Shown here piece by piece: positions 24,300 through 35,386 of a DNA stretch of 64,000 nt. The translations under genes and the position numbers were made by a program. Within the stretch, counting starts at the first letter, position 1; every line of letters begins with the position of its first letter. The notes below the pieces were generated by a model. That model ran no database searches and was not told the origin of the DNA. It saw nothing but the letters and a program-made list of their open reading frames with translations. Origin of the DNA: Chrysaora quinquecirrha (lineage: Eukaryota; Cnidaria; Scyphozoa; Semaeostomeae; Pelagiidae). The stretch is taken from contig JACTAT010000048.1 in assembly GCA_014526335.1 (NCBI GenBank), positions 2,237,660 to 2,301,659 of the forward strand, read 5' to 3'.

Positions 24300-24980
24300 T
24301 TAGAGACCAGAGAGTATTGTGTCATCTGCAAAGAGTCTCACTGTCGAATTAAGTGTCTGAGGCAGGTCATTTATATAAAACAGGAATAAACATGGACCAA
24401 GCACGGAGCCTTGAGGGACCCCAGATATGACATTTGCCTCGTATGAGCATTCCCCATCCAACAACACTGTTTGTTTTCTGCTCGTAAGAAAACTGTTAAG
24501 CCATGCATTAGTTTTACCTCTGATTCTATAATATTTCAACTTTTCTAGCAGCCTCAAATGTCCCACCTTGTTAAATGCTTTGGAAAAATCCATTATTAGC
24601 ACATCTGTTTTCTTTCTTCCTTTTAGATTTCTTAACACATCTTCTTGAAATTCTAAGAGCAGGGTTTCACATGAACGTTTGTCCCTGAATCCATGTTGCA
24701 GATTGTAAAGAATGGAATGGGAGGAAGCATGAGCCATTATGTTGCTAACAATAACATGCTCCATGATCTTGCAAACAATACATGTAAGAGAGATAGGGCG
24801 ATAATTACTGGCCATTGACTTTTTCCCTTTGTTGTACACTGGAACAATGTTAGCCTTCTTCCAATCCTGTGGCACTGTCCCTGTATCATAGGACTTCCTG
24901 TATATAAGTGTTAATATTGGGGCAATACTTTTTGCAAGTTGTTTTACCTTGGGGCTGATTTTATCTGACCCTGGGAGCTT
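24300..24980 (-). pseudogene. L4 LINE reverse transcriptase, N-terminal part up to FADD
   Basis: Open frame 24875-24300: DWKKANIVPVYNK, NYRPISLTC, MDFSKAFNKVGH, SGVPQGSVLGP, FADDTI, then the pogo element. Upstream the frame reads on through PGSDKISPK. The RT palm motifs are intact apart from the insertion. Confidence 0.9.
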
Positions 24981-25689
24981 TGTGCTCCTGTAAACCTTCC
25001 AATAACCTTTGTATACCTTGTGTGGTAAAATTTATCTCGGGCATTTGGGAATATTTTGAGTCATTTAGTAATTGGGTAGGTATAGGGTTTTCTGTGGTAA
25101 AAACTGATTAAAATTGCCTATTCAGGAGATTGGCCTTTTCCTCGGCTTCTGTTAGTATCTTTCCATCATTTTTCAGTGAACTCACACTCTCGTAGTCTTT
25201 CTTGACTCTTTTGATAAAGCCCCAGAAGCGCTTTAGACCAACATATTTATTTTCTTCTTCAAGTGGAGTAATAACATCTTCAATATGGGACCAGTAGGCT
25301 TGTCTTAGTTTTCTTTGGATAGTTGCTTTTAATTCCTTGCGTTTTCTTTCAAGATTTTTGTAGTATAATGTGGAATTTTCAAAGTTCCTTTGTGCCTGTC
25401 TCCTTTTCTTAAACAGTCGGTCTCTTTTCTTGATAAGCCTGTTGATTTCAGGTGTAATGTATGGAAGCGTGTCTTTGCTCTTTGCTGATTTACAAGGAAT
25501 AAATTTTTCAATAAGGGAATGTATTGTGCCTTTGAACGTTTCCCACAGGTCATCAACAGAATGCGATTCAAATTTGCTTAATAACTCATTAGCTAGCTCA
25601 TTAACTTTCTCTTCAAACTCACTCCATTGCGCTTTGCTATATAGGTGTATCTTCCTTGGTTTTTGCTTTCTTCTCTTGGGGCTAATATC

Positions 25690-26400
25690 TACTTCAATTG
25701 CTACTATATCGTGGTCAGAAATACCTGGGAGAATTTAAACCTTTATGATTTTTGATGGTGCATTTGTAGCAAAGAGATCCAACGCGTTCTTCCCTCTAGT
25801 AGGTTCTTCAACTAGTTGTTGCAGGCTGTTATTATCCAGGATCTCACAAATTTGTAATGTAGGGATCTATAGTTACAGTCACTCTTAACAAGATTATTCT
25901 TTTCAGTCCCATCCAGGCAGATTAAAGTCACCTGCAATGATAACATTTTCGTGTTTGCTTCTCAGTTTTGCAAGGGAATTTTCTAGCTCCAGGAGGCTCT
26001 CTTCATCACTTTCTTTTGGCCTATAATATGCACATAAATGTATCATTTTTGATCCATATAAACTTAATCTACCCCACAGTAATTCACAGTTAGTCTCTAG
26101 CTTTTCTTCTCTTAGAAGGATAAGATCTTTCTGTGCCATTATAAAGACACCTCCATGAGCAGCTGTTTTCCTGTCCTTCCTTAGGATCTCATAGTCTGTT
26201 GTTGGAAAGACAGAGGCATCTGTGTCATCTTCTTTCAGCCAAGATTCAGTGCCAATTACTAAGTCAGGTTTGATACGATTTACCATCAGATGGAATGGTT
26301 CCCTCTTTGCATGAAGACTTTGGCAGTTAACATTTAGGATTGTAATTGATCTCTTCTTTGGATATTTTCCCCCTTTTGCCTTTCTGCATAGGTTCTGATT
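25690..26400 (-). pseudogene. L4 LINE AP endonuclease domain
   Basis: Exonuclease-endonuclease-phosphatase fold motifs in order: ILNVNCQSLHAKR, IGTESWL (catalytic E), HGGVFIMAQ, LCAYYRPKE, IIAGDFNLPGWD (catalytic DxN), then after a stop EEPTRGKNALDLFAT and finally GISDHDIVAIE (catalytic SDHD). It nicks target DNA for target-primed reverse transcription. Stops after GWD (about 25903) and before ILPGISDHD break it. Confidence 0.9.
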
Positions 26401-26712
26401 TTGGACTAGATGACTGTATTGGTGCCCATGTGGCTGCATCAAGACTTGGAAATTCACTGCTGCTATCACTTAGCTCACTAAATTTGTTGTCTAAATTTAT
26501 GGTTGATTTCTTAAAGAGATCAGTGCTGATATTCATGAGACCACAACGACAGCAAAGCCAGGTTGCTGTTAGGCCAGCAAGTCTCTCATATTCATCATTG
26601 CTCATTCTTATACATTCTCTGTGTAACCAGTTGTCACATCCATCACATTGCAGGGCATCAGCAGACCAGTTCACATTTTCTTTACAAAGGAGGCAGGGAA
26701 AAGAGCTATCAT
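26327..26712 (-). pseudogene. L4 LINE PHD finger
   Basis: C4HC3 pattern: CLLC, then LQCDGCDNWLHREC, then WLCCRCG, all eight ligands present. PHD fingers bind histone tails and occur N-terminally in many CR1/L2-type LINE ORFs. It is followed by a low-complexity linker (SELSDSSSEFPSLD) and joins the endonuclease. A frameshift near 26712 separates it from the 2A-like segment. Confidence 0.85.
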
Positions 26713-27101
26713 TTTAATTTACTAGCATCGCAATGGGATTGTGTTCCAGGTCCAGGATTCATACTGACGTCCCCACTAAGCATCAATAAGACTGAGAGGA
26801 ACATCAAATTCTTCTTAGGGACTGTTGCTCTCAAATAGCAAATGAAGTAAGAGTTCTTGTAGGATTGGCTGTAGTTTGTGGACAATATACTCAGTAAGCT
26901 ATTATGCTGTACCCATGAGAGGCCATTGTATTTGTTGTTGAGTCCAAAAGGGTCACTCACAAAGCGTATGTCATTTGCTAGGGACATGCCTAGGCCATCG
27001 ACTGCGTTCGTCATGGCGATTGCTCTGGTGTTGAAGAATGCTGAAGCACAAACAAATGTCATAATCAGAGCCATGATGTAAGTGTAGCATAAGAGCAACA
27101 A
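26709..27101 (-). pseudogene. L4 LINE N-terminus with hydrophobic stretch and 2A-like motif
   Basis: 130 codons. Hydrophobic residues 3-22 (LLCYTYIMALIMTFVCASAF) and a second hydrophobic stretch run directly into LMLSGDVSMNPGP. This matches the 2A ribosome-skipping consensus D(V/I)ExNPGP except S for E. 2A motifs at the N-terminus of APE-type LINE ORFs are established knowledge. The natural product would be cut at NPG/P. Ends in TAA at 26709 by frameshift. Confidence 0.75.
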
Positions 27102-27923
27102 TTTGGATTCTGCTTGGGTTTATTTCTTCTCGATTTCTGAGGAGTTTCTTCTCTTCATTATCTGCTTATGTTCACGAGCTGGCATATTCATCTTGGTGGA
27201 TATTTAGTACTAATTTCCATCATTCTATAATTGTGCATAGAAAATGGAATATCTCTTTCCTGGACTTTTTTCGACAATATCATTAAGTGCAAGCAGATAT
27301 TTTCTGTTATCATTTTCTAGGGTACGACAGCGCTCCAGTCTCCATCCCAGTGCTTGTCAGACGTGCAACCTGGGATGCGCTGTATTGTTGATGGAATAAC
27401 CACAAAAGTGATAATGAAAACAGTTAATAGCAAAGGGAAGGAAGAAACAAGGACAACTGTTCTTGGCGATTTCGTCCTCAAGATAGTGGGAAGTATCAAC
27501 GGGGCCCCAAGTAGCTGGGTTTTTATGTGCAAGGGCCTGCGAACCGTTGCTTATACAGCTGAGCAGCCAATTCTCACAAGGTAGCAATTTTTTATTTCAT
27601 TTACATTGAAAGCAGTTCATTACTAGACGCATTTTTTTTATAAGGAAATGCTTTATCGGAGGGTAGTACTCGGGAAGGCAAAAATTTAAGGAATTTCAGT
27701 ACTGGATTGGAGACTATTATCAAGGAATGGGAATATGACTTTTTCTTGAACTTAGCATTTCTGTTAAAAAAGATGAAGTTTTTTAATTAACAACGGTAGC
27801 AATACTTATCGCCTACGGATTTCAATCAGTATTCATTCCTACTCCTCTTCTGGCACCTTCATAACCTACATTTCCTTGCCCATTGGTTGTTTTTAAGGTT
27901 GTTTTTAAGTTTTTAAAATTAAA

Positions 27924-28347
27924 CGCCCGGCTCTAATAAACGCCCACCTTGAAGATTAACAAATTTCATTACCGCCCGGGCTCTATTAAACGCCCGGCTC
28001 TAATAAACGCCCACCTTGAAGATTAACAAATTTCATTACCGCCCAGTCTCTATTAAACGCCCGGCTCTAATAAACGCCCACCTTGAAGATTAACAAATTT
28101 CATTACCGCCCTGGCTCTATTAAACGCCCGGCTCTAATAAACGCCCACCTTGAAGATTAACAAATTTCATTACCGCCCAGTCTCTATTAAACGCCCGGCT
28201 CTAATAAACGCCCACCTTGAAGATTAACAAATTTCATTACCGCCCGGGCTCTATTAAACGCCCGGCTCTAATAAACGCCCACCTTGAAGATTAACAAATT
28301 TCATTACCGCCCAGTCTCTATTAAACGCCCGGCTCTAATAAACGCCC
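27924..28347 (+). repeat. 67-bp minisatellite, alternating dimers
   Basis: cgcccggctctaataaacgc recurs at 27924, 27991, 28058, 28125, 28192, 28259 and 28326: exactly 67 bp each, six full copies plus a partial one. Copies alternate between gggctc/tggctc and agtctc variants, so the real unit of amplification is a 134-bp dimer. It lies in an intron. The ctctaataaacg motif resembles the pogo end ctctaatagacg. Confidence 0.95.
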
Positions 28348-28731
28348 CTTTCTTCAATCAAGTATGGGCATTGATTAGAGTAAATTTTTTTAAAAGTTTA
28401 TTTGTGCTGAATAAATGATCAAAATATAGGTATGGAAAAAAAGGAATATTCTAACTTCTTAGTTGTTATAATAAACGCCTAGCCTTAATTAAATGTCCGT
28501 CTCTAATAAACGTTTTTTTTACATTGCAAAAATTAAATAACGCTCCGGGCGCTTATTGGAGCATTAACAAGTATTAAAGTTACAGTAAGGTTACTACAGC
28601 TAGCTACTAGAAAACAGAGGAGCCCTCAAATATGTATAGTGAAGATCGAAATTTAATCTGATGTGTCGATGATTTTGTACATTCACTGATACAAAACTTT
28701 TATCAGCATAATATACATATATTCCCTCTAG
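28348..28731. other. Intron, degenerate flank of the minisatellite
   Basis: Diverged copies of the same motif (aaatgtccgtctctaataaacg near 28490; gctccgggcgcttattgg near 28541, partly inverted). No gene. Confidence 0.6.
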
Positions 28732-29392
28732 CTACATCGTTCTTGACTCTGGCTCTTTTGATGCAAAGAATATCTTTGCAAAAGATCTTAGAACTGCGTT
28801 TGGTGGCCAGTTTTGTTTTAAAGGCTCAATCAGTCCAGATGTTCTTGGGTAATATTATATGCATCTAAAAGAAGAATATCTTCTTCATGGGTCTTTCAGA
28901 AGCTTTGATAGTGTCAATTATTCTGGCTGTATGGGGAACAATTACTGGTTCTTCAACACAGAGGTATCTGACACTATGTTTCTAACATTCACGACCATAC
29001 AGCACTCTCCATTATGTTCATTGCTGTATTTGAAATATAGAATTGCAAAATGGGGATAGATGTGCAAAAATATTAAAGATTAACTATATATCTGCCCTTT
29101 CTAGATGCACGTGGAAAAAAACAAAATTCTCCCTTACGATGGAGTGAGGTATTTTTTTAGTAAAGACAAAGCTGACCAGGAGGCAAAGCAATTGATGCTA
29201 AAATTCCACATTGCTTGATTGAAGACAAAGATGTGTTCCTAGAAATAAACCGAAGGTGAGGTGGGCTGGCTGACAGCTGTGATTATGGTTACATAGACAG
29301 GGTATTTATGGCAATATTCAACAAATTTGGTAACCAACATTTTTAAGTAGTTTTGGACACTTTTGTGGCGAAACTTCAATAGCAAATAAATA

Positions 29393-29917
29393 CTCTTAGG
29401 TGCCTAATTGCCGTCCCCCCAGCTAATTAATTTTTGAACATTTTTCCAACCCCCCCGCTCTTATTAGGACCCCCTCTTATTAAATTTTTCAACTTTGCAT
29501 AAGTGAGGCGTGTTGAAAATTCATATCAGAGTATTGAAAATCACAAAATAAATATATACCAGTCTTGCATAGACAAAATAAGATAAAAATTGAGTCTGGG
29601 GAAGGAGAACAACTTTGAAATAAATTTTTCACAAAAAGACGATCATTCCCTTGGCCTTTTCTTCCGGCTTTTTGCATAAATTTTTGTTCTGTTGTCATGA
29701 CTTTCATATTAAAAAGACTGATGTTAAATGCATTTATCATTCAGTATATCTTTCTTCGTGATTTAGACCCCCCCCCGCTAATTGGGACCCCCCCAGCAAT
29801 TAATTTTCAACAAAATTCCAACCCCCCCGCTAATTGGGACCCCCCGGCAATTAATTTTCAACAAAAAATCCAACCACCCTGCTAATTGGGACCCCCCGGC
29901 AATTAGGCACCTAAGAG
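29393..29917. mobile_element. TA-flanked MITE of the G/C-run family
   Basis: Ends CTCTTAGGTGCCTAATTGCC and its complement, flanked by TA (29391-29392; 29918-29919). 525 bp, no gene. Internally it repeats gctaattgggaccccccggc with aattaattttcaacaaaa about three times. Terminal CTCTN and C/G-run plus TTGG motifs link it to the pogo element at 21576-24314, its likely type of transposase source. Sits in an intron. Confidence 0.9.
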
Positions 29918-29919
29918 TA

Positions 29920-30755
29920 GCTACTTATGGTACTGTAGTTCATCTCTGATAGATTTATTTCATTTTCAATTTCATATATTCAACACCCGATTAGGGTCTA
30001 GCAGTGAACAAAATTACCTTATACTGTACATATAACAATGTTACAAGGACATTTTGTTAAAACTACAAAGTGGCTACACAAAATATTTCTTAGAATAAAC
30101 ATAACAGAAAAATAATGTTAATGGTATTTACGTTTGAACTCTTTTAACAATTCGACTTCAATTATAAACTATTACAGTTACATGTTAATTAAATGTATCT
30201 AAACTAATTAAATTTACTACTATTATTAATTCTAACAGATTCTGATAAGTATATAAATTTTGCAAGGGAGGTTATCATTTGTTTATTTTCAGAAGTTAAT
30301 ATTTTTCCAATAAATTCTGTTTTCTCCAATTCTGAAAGAATATCAATTCTGATAGAAGATAAGCAGTCACATCCATCCTTTGAAGTCTTCATGCTATTGG
30401 CACGGGGGTGTACTTGACTTTGTTCAGTACGGGGGCCTGCACTCAAGGATATAATTTTTTGACCCATCTCTAGCATCTTATCCTCGCAATGATCCCCTGC
30501 TTCAGAAAAATTCGGCAAAAAGTATAGAGTAAAACGTAAGAAATGCACTGCGCTCCATTGAAGTGCCAGCCAACTCTATATAAAATATACCTTTTGATTA
30601 CCAGCTGTTGAAGAATTGCCTTCTTATACAAGACGCTAGAAAGAGGTGAAATCGATAACCGGAAAGGAGTGCAAAATATACTATGTACCACCCCAGGTAT
30701 ACTGCACAAAATAATATAACTATCCGTTCTCACAATTGCCCTGTCCATTTTGTAG
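29920..30755. other. Intron region; uncertain minus-strand ORF
   Basis: A minus frame 30548-30204 (114 codons: SEAGDHCEDKMLEMGQKI, SELEKTEFIGKILTSENK) has protein-like composition and ends in TAA, but I recognise nothing and see no neighbours on that strand. It may be a terminal exon of an unknown decayed gene or chance. Confidence 0.35.
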
Positions 30756-32653
30756 ATTTATTGAGTTTTCCGATGTCTTCACGGTAAACCAAGAGAAGTT
30801 TGTTGTAGCTGCCGCATTTGTGCTGGGAAGAATTCTCAGGAACTGCTACGCTAGTGTTGGAAGACAAACAACTGGTATATGAAAAGTATTAAGAGTCAAC
30901 TTCGTTTATATTGAAAGCTCTCTTGGAATGGTAATAATGTTAGTGTTTGACTTCCAATTACAAATTTCGATTCATGCAAAAGGGGAAGAGTATGTAATAG
31001 GATAATAGCAAGTCGATATAAAGGTATCCCTTACAATGAAAACACATTCTGTGAACTCTGTGAATTTTTACCCTGTTTCTAATTGTAAGTGAAGTTAGTC
31101 ATATCAAGATACATCATGATACTTTCCTTTGAAATGTAACATTTTACTTCAGGTGACGAAAAGTCATTGCTGATTTTTGGCAATGACATGAACATAGGTA
31201 AAACGTTGATGCAGCGTTTGTTGAATTTTGGACAAGGTGGGACATTTCCAAACCAATGCCTGTTTTTTAACAGGAGGAGTTATGAAAATCAATGGAACAA
31301 CATCGTGAGTATCCATTGCCGTTAGCGTTTCTAGCTAGTGTTCTTTGTGTACTCTTGGGTCCCGATTGTCCTTTTTTGTATTTCCATAGCAACTGTTGTC
31401 ATGGAGACAATTTTCTCTGCTCATCCAAAAGAGATTTGCCTAACAAGCATTTTGGTACTATGATACCAAGGGTAGTAATACTCATACTTTATATGTAGCA
31501 ATACTCATAATTTTCAATATTTTCTTGAATGTGAAATGCTGTTCCGGTGAGTTGCTCCGTAGAATATCAGAAGGTCATGTGATCAATAAAAATCTGTCAT
31601 CAAGTTGCCCCTAAGTCATCCCTCAACATGTATGGAAAATTTTAGCCATTTAGATACCAAGAATAATCCCATATTGTGCAAAAGTAGTGCAATTTTTCAA
31701 TCACGGTGGACAACCTCCTTAAGACCTCCCGTTTGTGTCCTTAGAGTATGCAGATGAGTGGGTATGCATTGTTGATTTCGATTAATGAAAAAAGCATAAA
31801 TTTCAAATTTTCCTGGTGATTGGCGATCAACTTTGCGGTTCCCCTTCATATCATTTGGTAACGATGGAAGCATTTCCTTATAGGAAAATAATGCAGAAAC
31901 TGGCCACACAAACAACAATGTTGATCTTTGTGAACAACGTTTTGAAAATGGACAACATGTTGGAATTTCTGCTTCAGTTCCATGAAGGGCTTTCCCAGGG
32001 CTCCATAAACTTGGGAATGGGTGTGCCTAAAGCATGCGGCATTGTCATATCAACCAATGATAAAGAAACTGAAAGGTTGGTTTTCCTATACTCCTACTGA
32101 TAATTTTTCATACCTGATACGTTACTTCTTTGTTTAACAAAAGCAGTGAGTTCAAAAACTTAGATGCCCAAGGTGCTATGGGAGGGATAGGGTGGTCCGG
32201 ATCCCCCCACTTTTCTAAAATATGACCCTCAAGATTTGTCCAAAAAGCTGTAAAACTCATTGGGGCAAAAAAGATTGTTCCCTGCATTTGCGTGAGTTTG
32301 AAGGAAAAATTTCACCCAGACCCCCGCCCCACTACATCAGACCTGGATACGCCACTGAGGTGCTCAGGTGCTAATTGAAAAATTGAAACAATTCTAGTCC
32401 CCCGCTCTTAGTACACTTGATTCCACAACTGGAACACCTAGTTAAAGACTTTGTGGTTAAAAAACGACCCCAGTTTATTCCGAGCCCGTGCAATTAAGCA
32501 CCTAAGAGTAGTGTAACAATGCAAACTAAGAGTACTATAAAATTATCGTCACTTGGCAGAATCACCGGAAGAGTCATTGCTATTAAATATGTTGCTGATC
32601 CGGAGTATCCAAAAATAAAAGAGCGCATTGGACAACTAGAGGAACTAGCCTAA
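30756..32653 (+). pseudogene. Decayed multi-exon gene, ATPase-like core exons
   Basis: Exons 30756-30874 (FVVAAAFVLGRILRNCYASVG), 31153-31304 (LLIFGNDMNIGKTLMQRLL), 31897-32075 (TMLIFVNNVLKMDNMLEFLL, GIVISTND) and 32560-32653 (RITGRVIAIKYVADPEYPK, then in-frame TAA). All joins keep phase (2, 1, 0, 2) from the previous block. GNDMNIGKT looks like a Walker A loop with one extra residue, MLIFVNN like a Walker B with D changed to N, STND like a sensor-1 segment, and RITGR like the arginine region of AAA+/SF3-type helicases. This is inference from motif order; no family is named. TAA at 32651 and the D to N change suggest decay. Confidence 0.55.
32363..32508. mobile_element. Partial G/C-run MITE
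   Basis: The right end AATTAAGCACCTAAGAG followed by TA matches the MITE at 29393-29917; the left end (CTCAGGTGCTAATTG) is degenerate and lacks a clear TA. A second remnant, AGGTGCCTAATTGCTAGGGGGG, lies at about 33778-33800. Just to the left (about 32160-32357) is a probable hAT-type end (complement CAGTGGCGTATCCAGG). Confidence 0.6.
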
Positions 32654-33235
32654 AACTACAATGTGAGAAGGACACTTCACGAATTTTTTTATTACATCTT
32701 TATTAGTGATTAACATATTCGATTTTAAACCTGGTTTCTGTATAGCTGTAACTTTTGACTACATAGCCTATATAGAAGCCAGGCATACGACTACGGCTCG
32801 GAATTCATGCAAAGCACGAGCTGAACGTAATGTAACAGCGAATCAATCATTTACCTTTTCTTGCTGGTGTTATAACTATGTCATTTTCTGACTAGGGTTT
32901 CTTACTGAATGGGCAATCCACTATGGTGATATATGGGCTAGAGCGGATGCAGAAAGTTTCCAGGATCTCAGCCAGTTGTTGAGACATATATTGGCGAAAA
33001 GACATGAAAGATGGTGCGATGCTCTAGCAACTGCGTTGCTCACTAAAGACATGGTAACTAATCTGTTTTTTGTTTCAACTTACGAAGTGACTTTTAAAGG
33101 GGAGGAATATGCGGGAGGGGCTCTTGATTGCAATGAGATGAATTTGACAATTTGTCTTAATTAAGGAAATAAAAATACAAATATAATAAGAGCAGGTTGG
33201 TAGGAAGTTTTTTGAAAAAAAATTCAGTATGACTA

Positions 33236-33512
33236 CAATGCCTGCCAAAAGTCCTGGAACACTTGGACTATTTTCACTCCACTGGCAGCATTGGAAACCC
33301 CTCCCCCCTCAAACAATGTTGATTTCCTGCGGTTTGGAATATCCCACAACAACCTGCGATGCATCGTATGAAAGCTCAGAGTGTACAAAATACCAACAAC
33401 ATTGTTTTGGAGGGGAGAGGGCTGATTTTCAGTTTTTCCCATCAAGAAAAGAAAGAGGAGTCATATTCTGGTGAAATTAAGGGGGTGTTCCAAGGACTTT
33501 TGGCAGGCATTG
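33236..33512. mobile_element. Short TA-flanked MITE (Tc1/mariner type)
   Basis: Inverted ends CAATGCCTGCCAAAAGTCCT / complement, with TA at 33234-33235 and 33513-33514. 277 bp, inside the intron between exons ending 33053 and starting 33590. No coding content. Confidence 0.9.
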
Positions 33513-33830
33513 TAGACGCCCTTGCTGAAATTTTTTAGATACGAAATTTTGCTGTAGTAGACACTTATTTATGCATTTCAATTTTGCAGTATTTTAGAAC
33601 CCTCAGACAGGAAACAAGACTGGAAGAGTCAGTTCGACAAGATATAACTTGGTTTAAAGACGAGGATCCTCCTTTTATTACAAGGATGGTTAAAGAAGTA
33701 ATAAATAAAATCAAAATGGGTGATCCAAAGGTATGTGCTTTAAAATATCGCAGAGGAGTACGTGCTATAACTGTAAGGTGCCTAATTGCTAGGGGGGGGG
33801 CTAGAATAGGCAGGGAGGAAAAGCATGCAT

Positions 33831-34125
33831 GATCTAATTGGTTGCTGACGAAAAACAAATGAGATCCGTAACACCTTGTGCTATAGAAATTTCTGTTCAT
33901 TTTATTGCTTACTTGCTGGTGTTCCTGAACCTTTTTGGAGGAGAAACGTTATTAGCATTTTGTGTGCAGATTACATTATCATTCGTTTTTCATATTTCAT
34001 ACCATTTATTTCATATCATGTTTTTAAGCTTTAAAAACACACTAAACAAACTCCTGGGTGTTGTAAATATTGCTTATTGATAACTACTATTTCTTAACAC
34101 TTTTACGTTTATTTGCTAACTGTAG
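33831..34125. other. Intron, nothing seen
   Basis: Open frame 33838-34080 overlaps only intron and is hydrophobic by composition; not supported as a gene. Confidence 0.4.
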
Positions 34126-34893
34126 ATTTTGACATGGATCATGTGGCTACTGCAAGTCTGAAAAGGCGGCAGCCCTGTGAATGCAATAACAATAAGGTCG
34201 AATGTAATCAACGACAAGCTTGAGTCTATCAAAGAATCAGTGAGTATTTCCTTAAATATGTTACCTGGGAAAATGACATCTTTGCTATCTAAACAGGGAG
34301 TACAAATTGGTAGATGGGAAATTTATTCCATCTCACAACGTTCTATTCTTAGTATTCTGTTGTCTGATTCAAGTTAGGTAATGAAGCATACTGAAAATCC
34401 CAAATTCTTAAACAATAACATGTTACCATTCTCATATTATTACGAGGTCGTATCATTATGACAGTTGGAGGGGCAAGTTGACGTTCATTACTTGCAATGC
34501 GTTGAACAATGCCTGGAGGGGATGCAAGACATACCACACCGCCGCTATGTTAAAATAAAAACGCCCTGATGGTAAGGTGTTATAAATAAAATTAAAGTTA
34601 TTCATTGCTTAATATTTCCAGGAAATAAAAAGTGAATTGGAGAAGATGGCGGATGCAGGGAAAGTCCATTCGAAACAGGTGTTTTTTGAAAGAAACGATT
34701 GAATGTACTGTGGAAAATTTGAGAGACAAGAAAAATTGAGTTCTACTGAAAGGTTCGAAAACCTAATCACATCAGAGATTTTTTATGGTTATCTTTAGCA
34801 TGTTATGTTAGCAGTCAGTTAACTTACAATACCATTGAGGAATTCACTCTTTTAATTGTAAGAAACTCAGTACTGTAATATCAATACACAAAG

Positions 34894-35386
34894 ATTTTTT
34901 ATAAGCAGCCGCTTATAAGCAACCAAGATGTAGAAGATCTAAAACTTAAAGCAACCCATAGTACCACAGGAGAAAAACCTAAGCAACATTTTAAATTTTA
35001 AATAATTTATACCACTGCAAGCAACCGAGGATTAATCAACATAGAAGCTATTTCCATTCATTTGCTGTAAAAAAACTCGCGTATCAACGGAGTATTACTC
35101 ATTATGTGAAGCATTTCATTGAGGGGTTTCCGTTTAACTTTCAATACAAAGTCTCTATATGGTAACCATTACATAGTACTTCTTTACTGATGTTATTTAT
35201 AGTATTTCTTTTCCGTAATCCAAATTGTGCTGTTTTTCTAGCCTCTGTACTATTCTTAGGGCAAAAACTATATAGTTAAAATTAAGCAACTACTAAGCAA
35301 CTTTTGCTACTAAAAGGTGGTTATAAGAGGTACAAAAATAAGCAACTTTTTAAACGAGACCCAAGCCAAGTTGCTTATAAAAAAAT
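34894..35386. mobile_element. AT-rich MITE-like insert
   Basis: Left atttttTATAAGCAgccgct and right agttgcTTATAAAAAAAT are roughly inverted, and the interior repeats aagcaac many times. Length about 0.5 kb. Lies in an intron; no TSD resolved. Confidence 0.5.

Larger units (their letters stand above)
21576..24314. mobile_element. pogo-type DNA transposon inserted in LINE L4
   Basis: Perfect terminal inverted repeats CTCTCTGGTCTCTAATAGAC on both ends, flanked by TA (21574-21575 and 24315-24316). The empty site gctattgtg is present in L1-L3, so this is an exact TA insertion, placed just after the FADDTI codons of the RT. Subterminal G-runs (gggggggttggaa, several copies left; up to 13 G right) are prominent. 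It encodes a DDD-type transposase on the minus strand. 2739 bp. It postdates the tandem duplication because only unit 4 has it. Confidence 0.95.
18389..24979. repeat. Tandem unit 4 (3.85 kb plus a 2.7-kb pogo insertion)
   Basis: The last direct copy. At the position where units 1-3 jump to tatttattgac (gggagct, ending 24979), this copy simply continues into the rest of the LINE (ttgtgctcctg). So this is the unduplicated right edge of the ancestral segment. Confidence 0.9.
20610..27150 (-). mobile_element. Near-full-length LINE with 2A-like motif, PHD, endonuclease and RT (L4)
   Basis: Parent of L1-L3. Reading 5' to 3' on minus: hydrophobic N-terminus ending in a 2A-like motif (26709-27101), PHD finger (about 26530-26712), AP endonuclease (about 25690-26400), linker, RT (about 25000 to 24300 and 21575 to 21380), C-terminal domain (21252-20872) and 3' UTR. 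Without the 2.74-kb pogo insertion it is about 3.8 kb. This order fits APE-type CR1/L2-like LINEs. Several stops and frameshifts mean it is inactive. It supplied the sequence duplicated in the tandem array. Confidence 0.85.
27321..29256 (+). pseudogene. Decayed multi-exon gene, 5' exons (unrecognised)
   Basis: Exons with agreeing phases: 27321-27580 (starts after ttttctag; MRCIVDGITTKVIMKTV, ends phase 2), 28732-28848 (YIVLDSGSFDAKN, FGGQFCFKGS), 28902-28963 (FDSVNYSGCMGNNYWFF) and 29105-29256 (HVEKNKILPYDGVRYFF, then DAKIPHCLIEDKD after a one-base frameshift near 29186). I do not recognise the domain. Phase agreement across borders and protein-like composition argue for a real ancestral gene, joined to the ATPase-like exons downstream. 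Its first exon is not seen; LINE L4 abuts it upstream. Confidence 0.6.
32896..34678 (+). pseudogene. Decayed multi-exon gene, middle exons
   Basis: Exons 32896-33053 (FLTEWAIHYGDIWARADA, ALATALLTKDM), 33590-33730 (ETRLEESVRQDITWFKDED, donor aaag/GTATGT), 34126-34239 (in-frame TGA at 34159) and 34622-34678 (EIKSELEKMADAGKVHSK). Phases from 33053 on are all 0. Charged, helical, coiled-coil-like composition. No domain recognised. It links the ATPase-like exons to the PHD exons. Confidence 0.5.

Noticed and set aside
27924..28347. CRISPR-like array
   Set aside because: The repeats are contiguous 67-bp monomers with no unique spacers, in a eukaryotic intron.
33838..34080. 80-aa hydrophobic ORF as a membrane protein
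   Set aside because: Lies within an intron between two phase-matched exons and is explained by T-rich composition.
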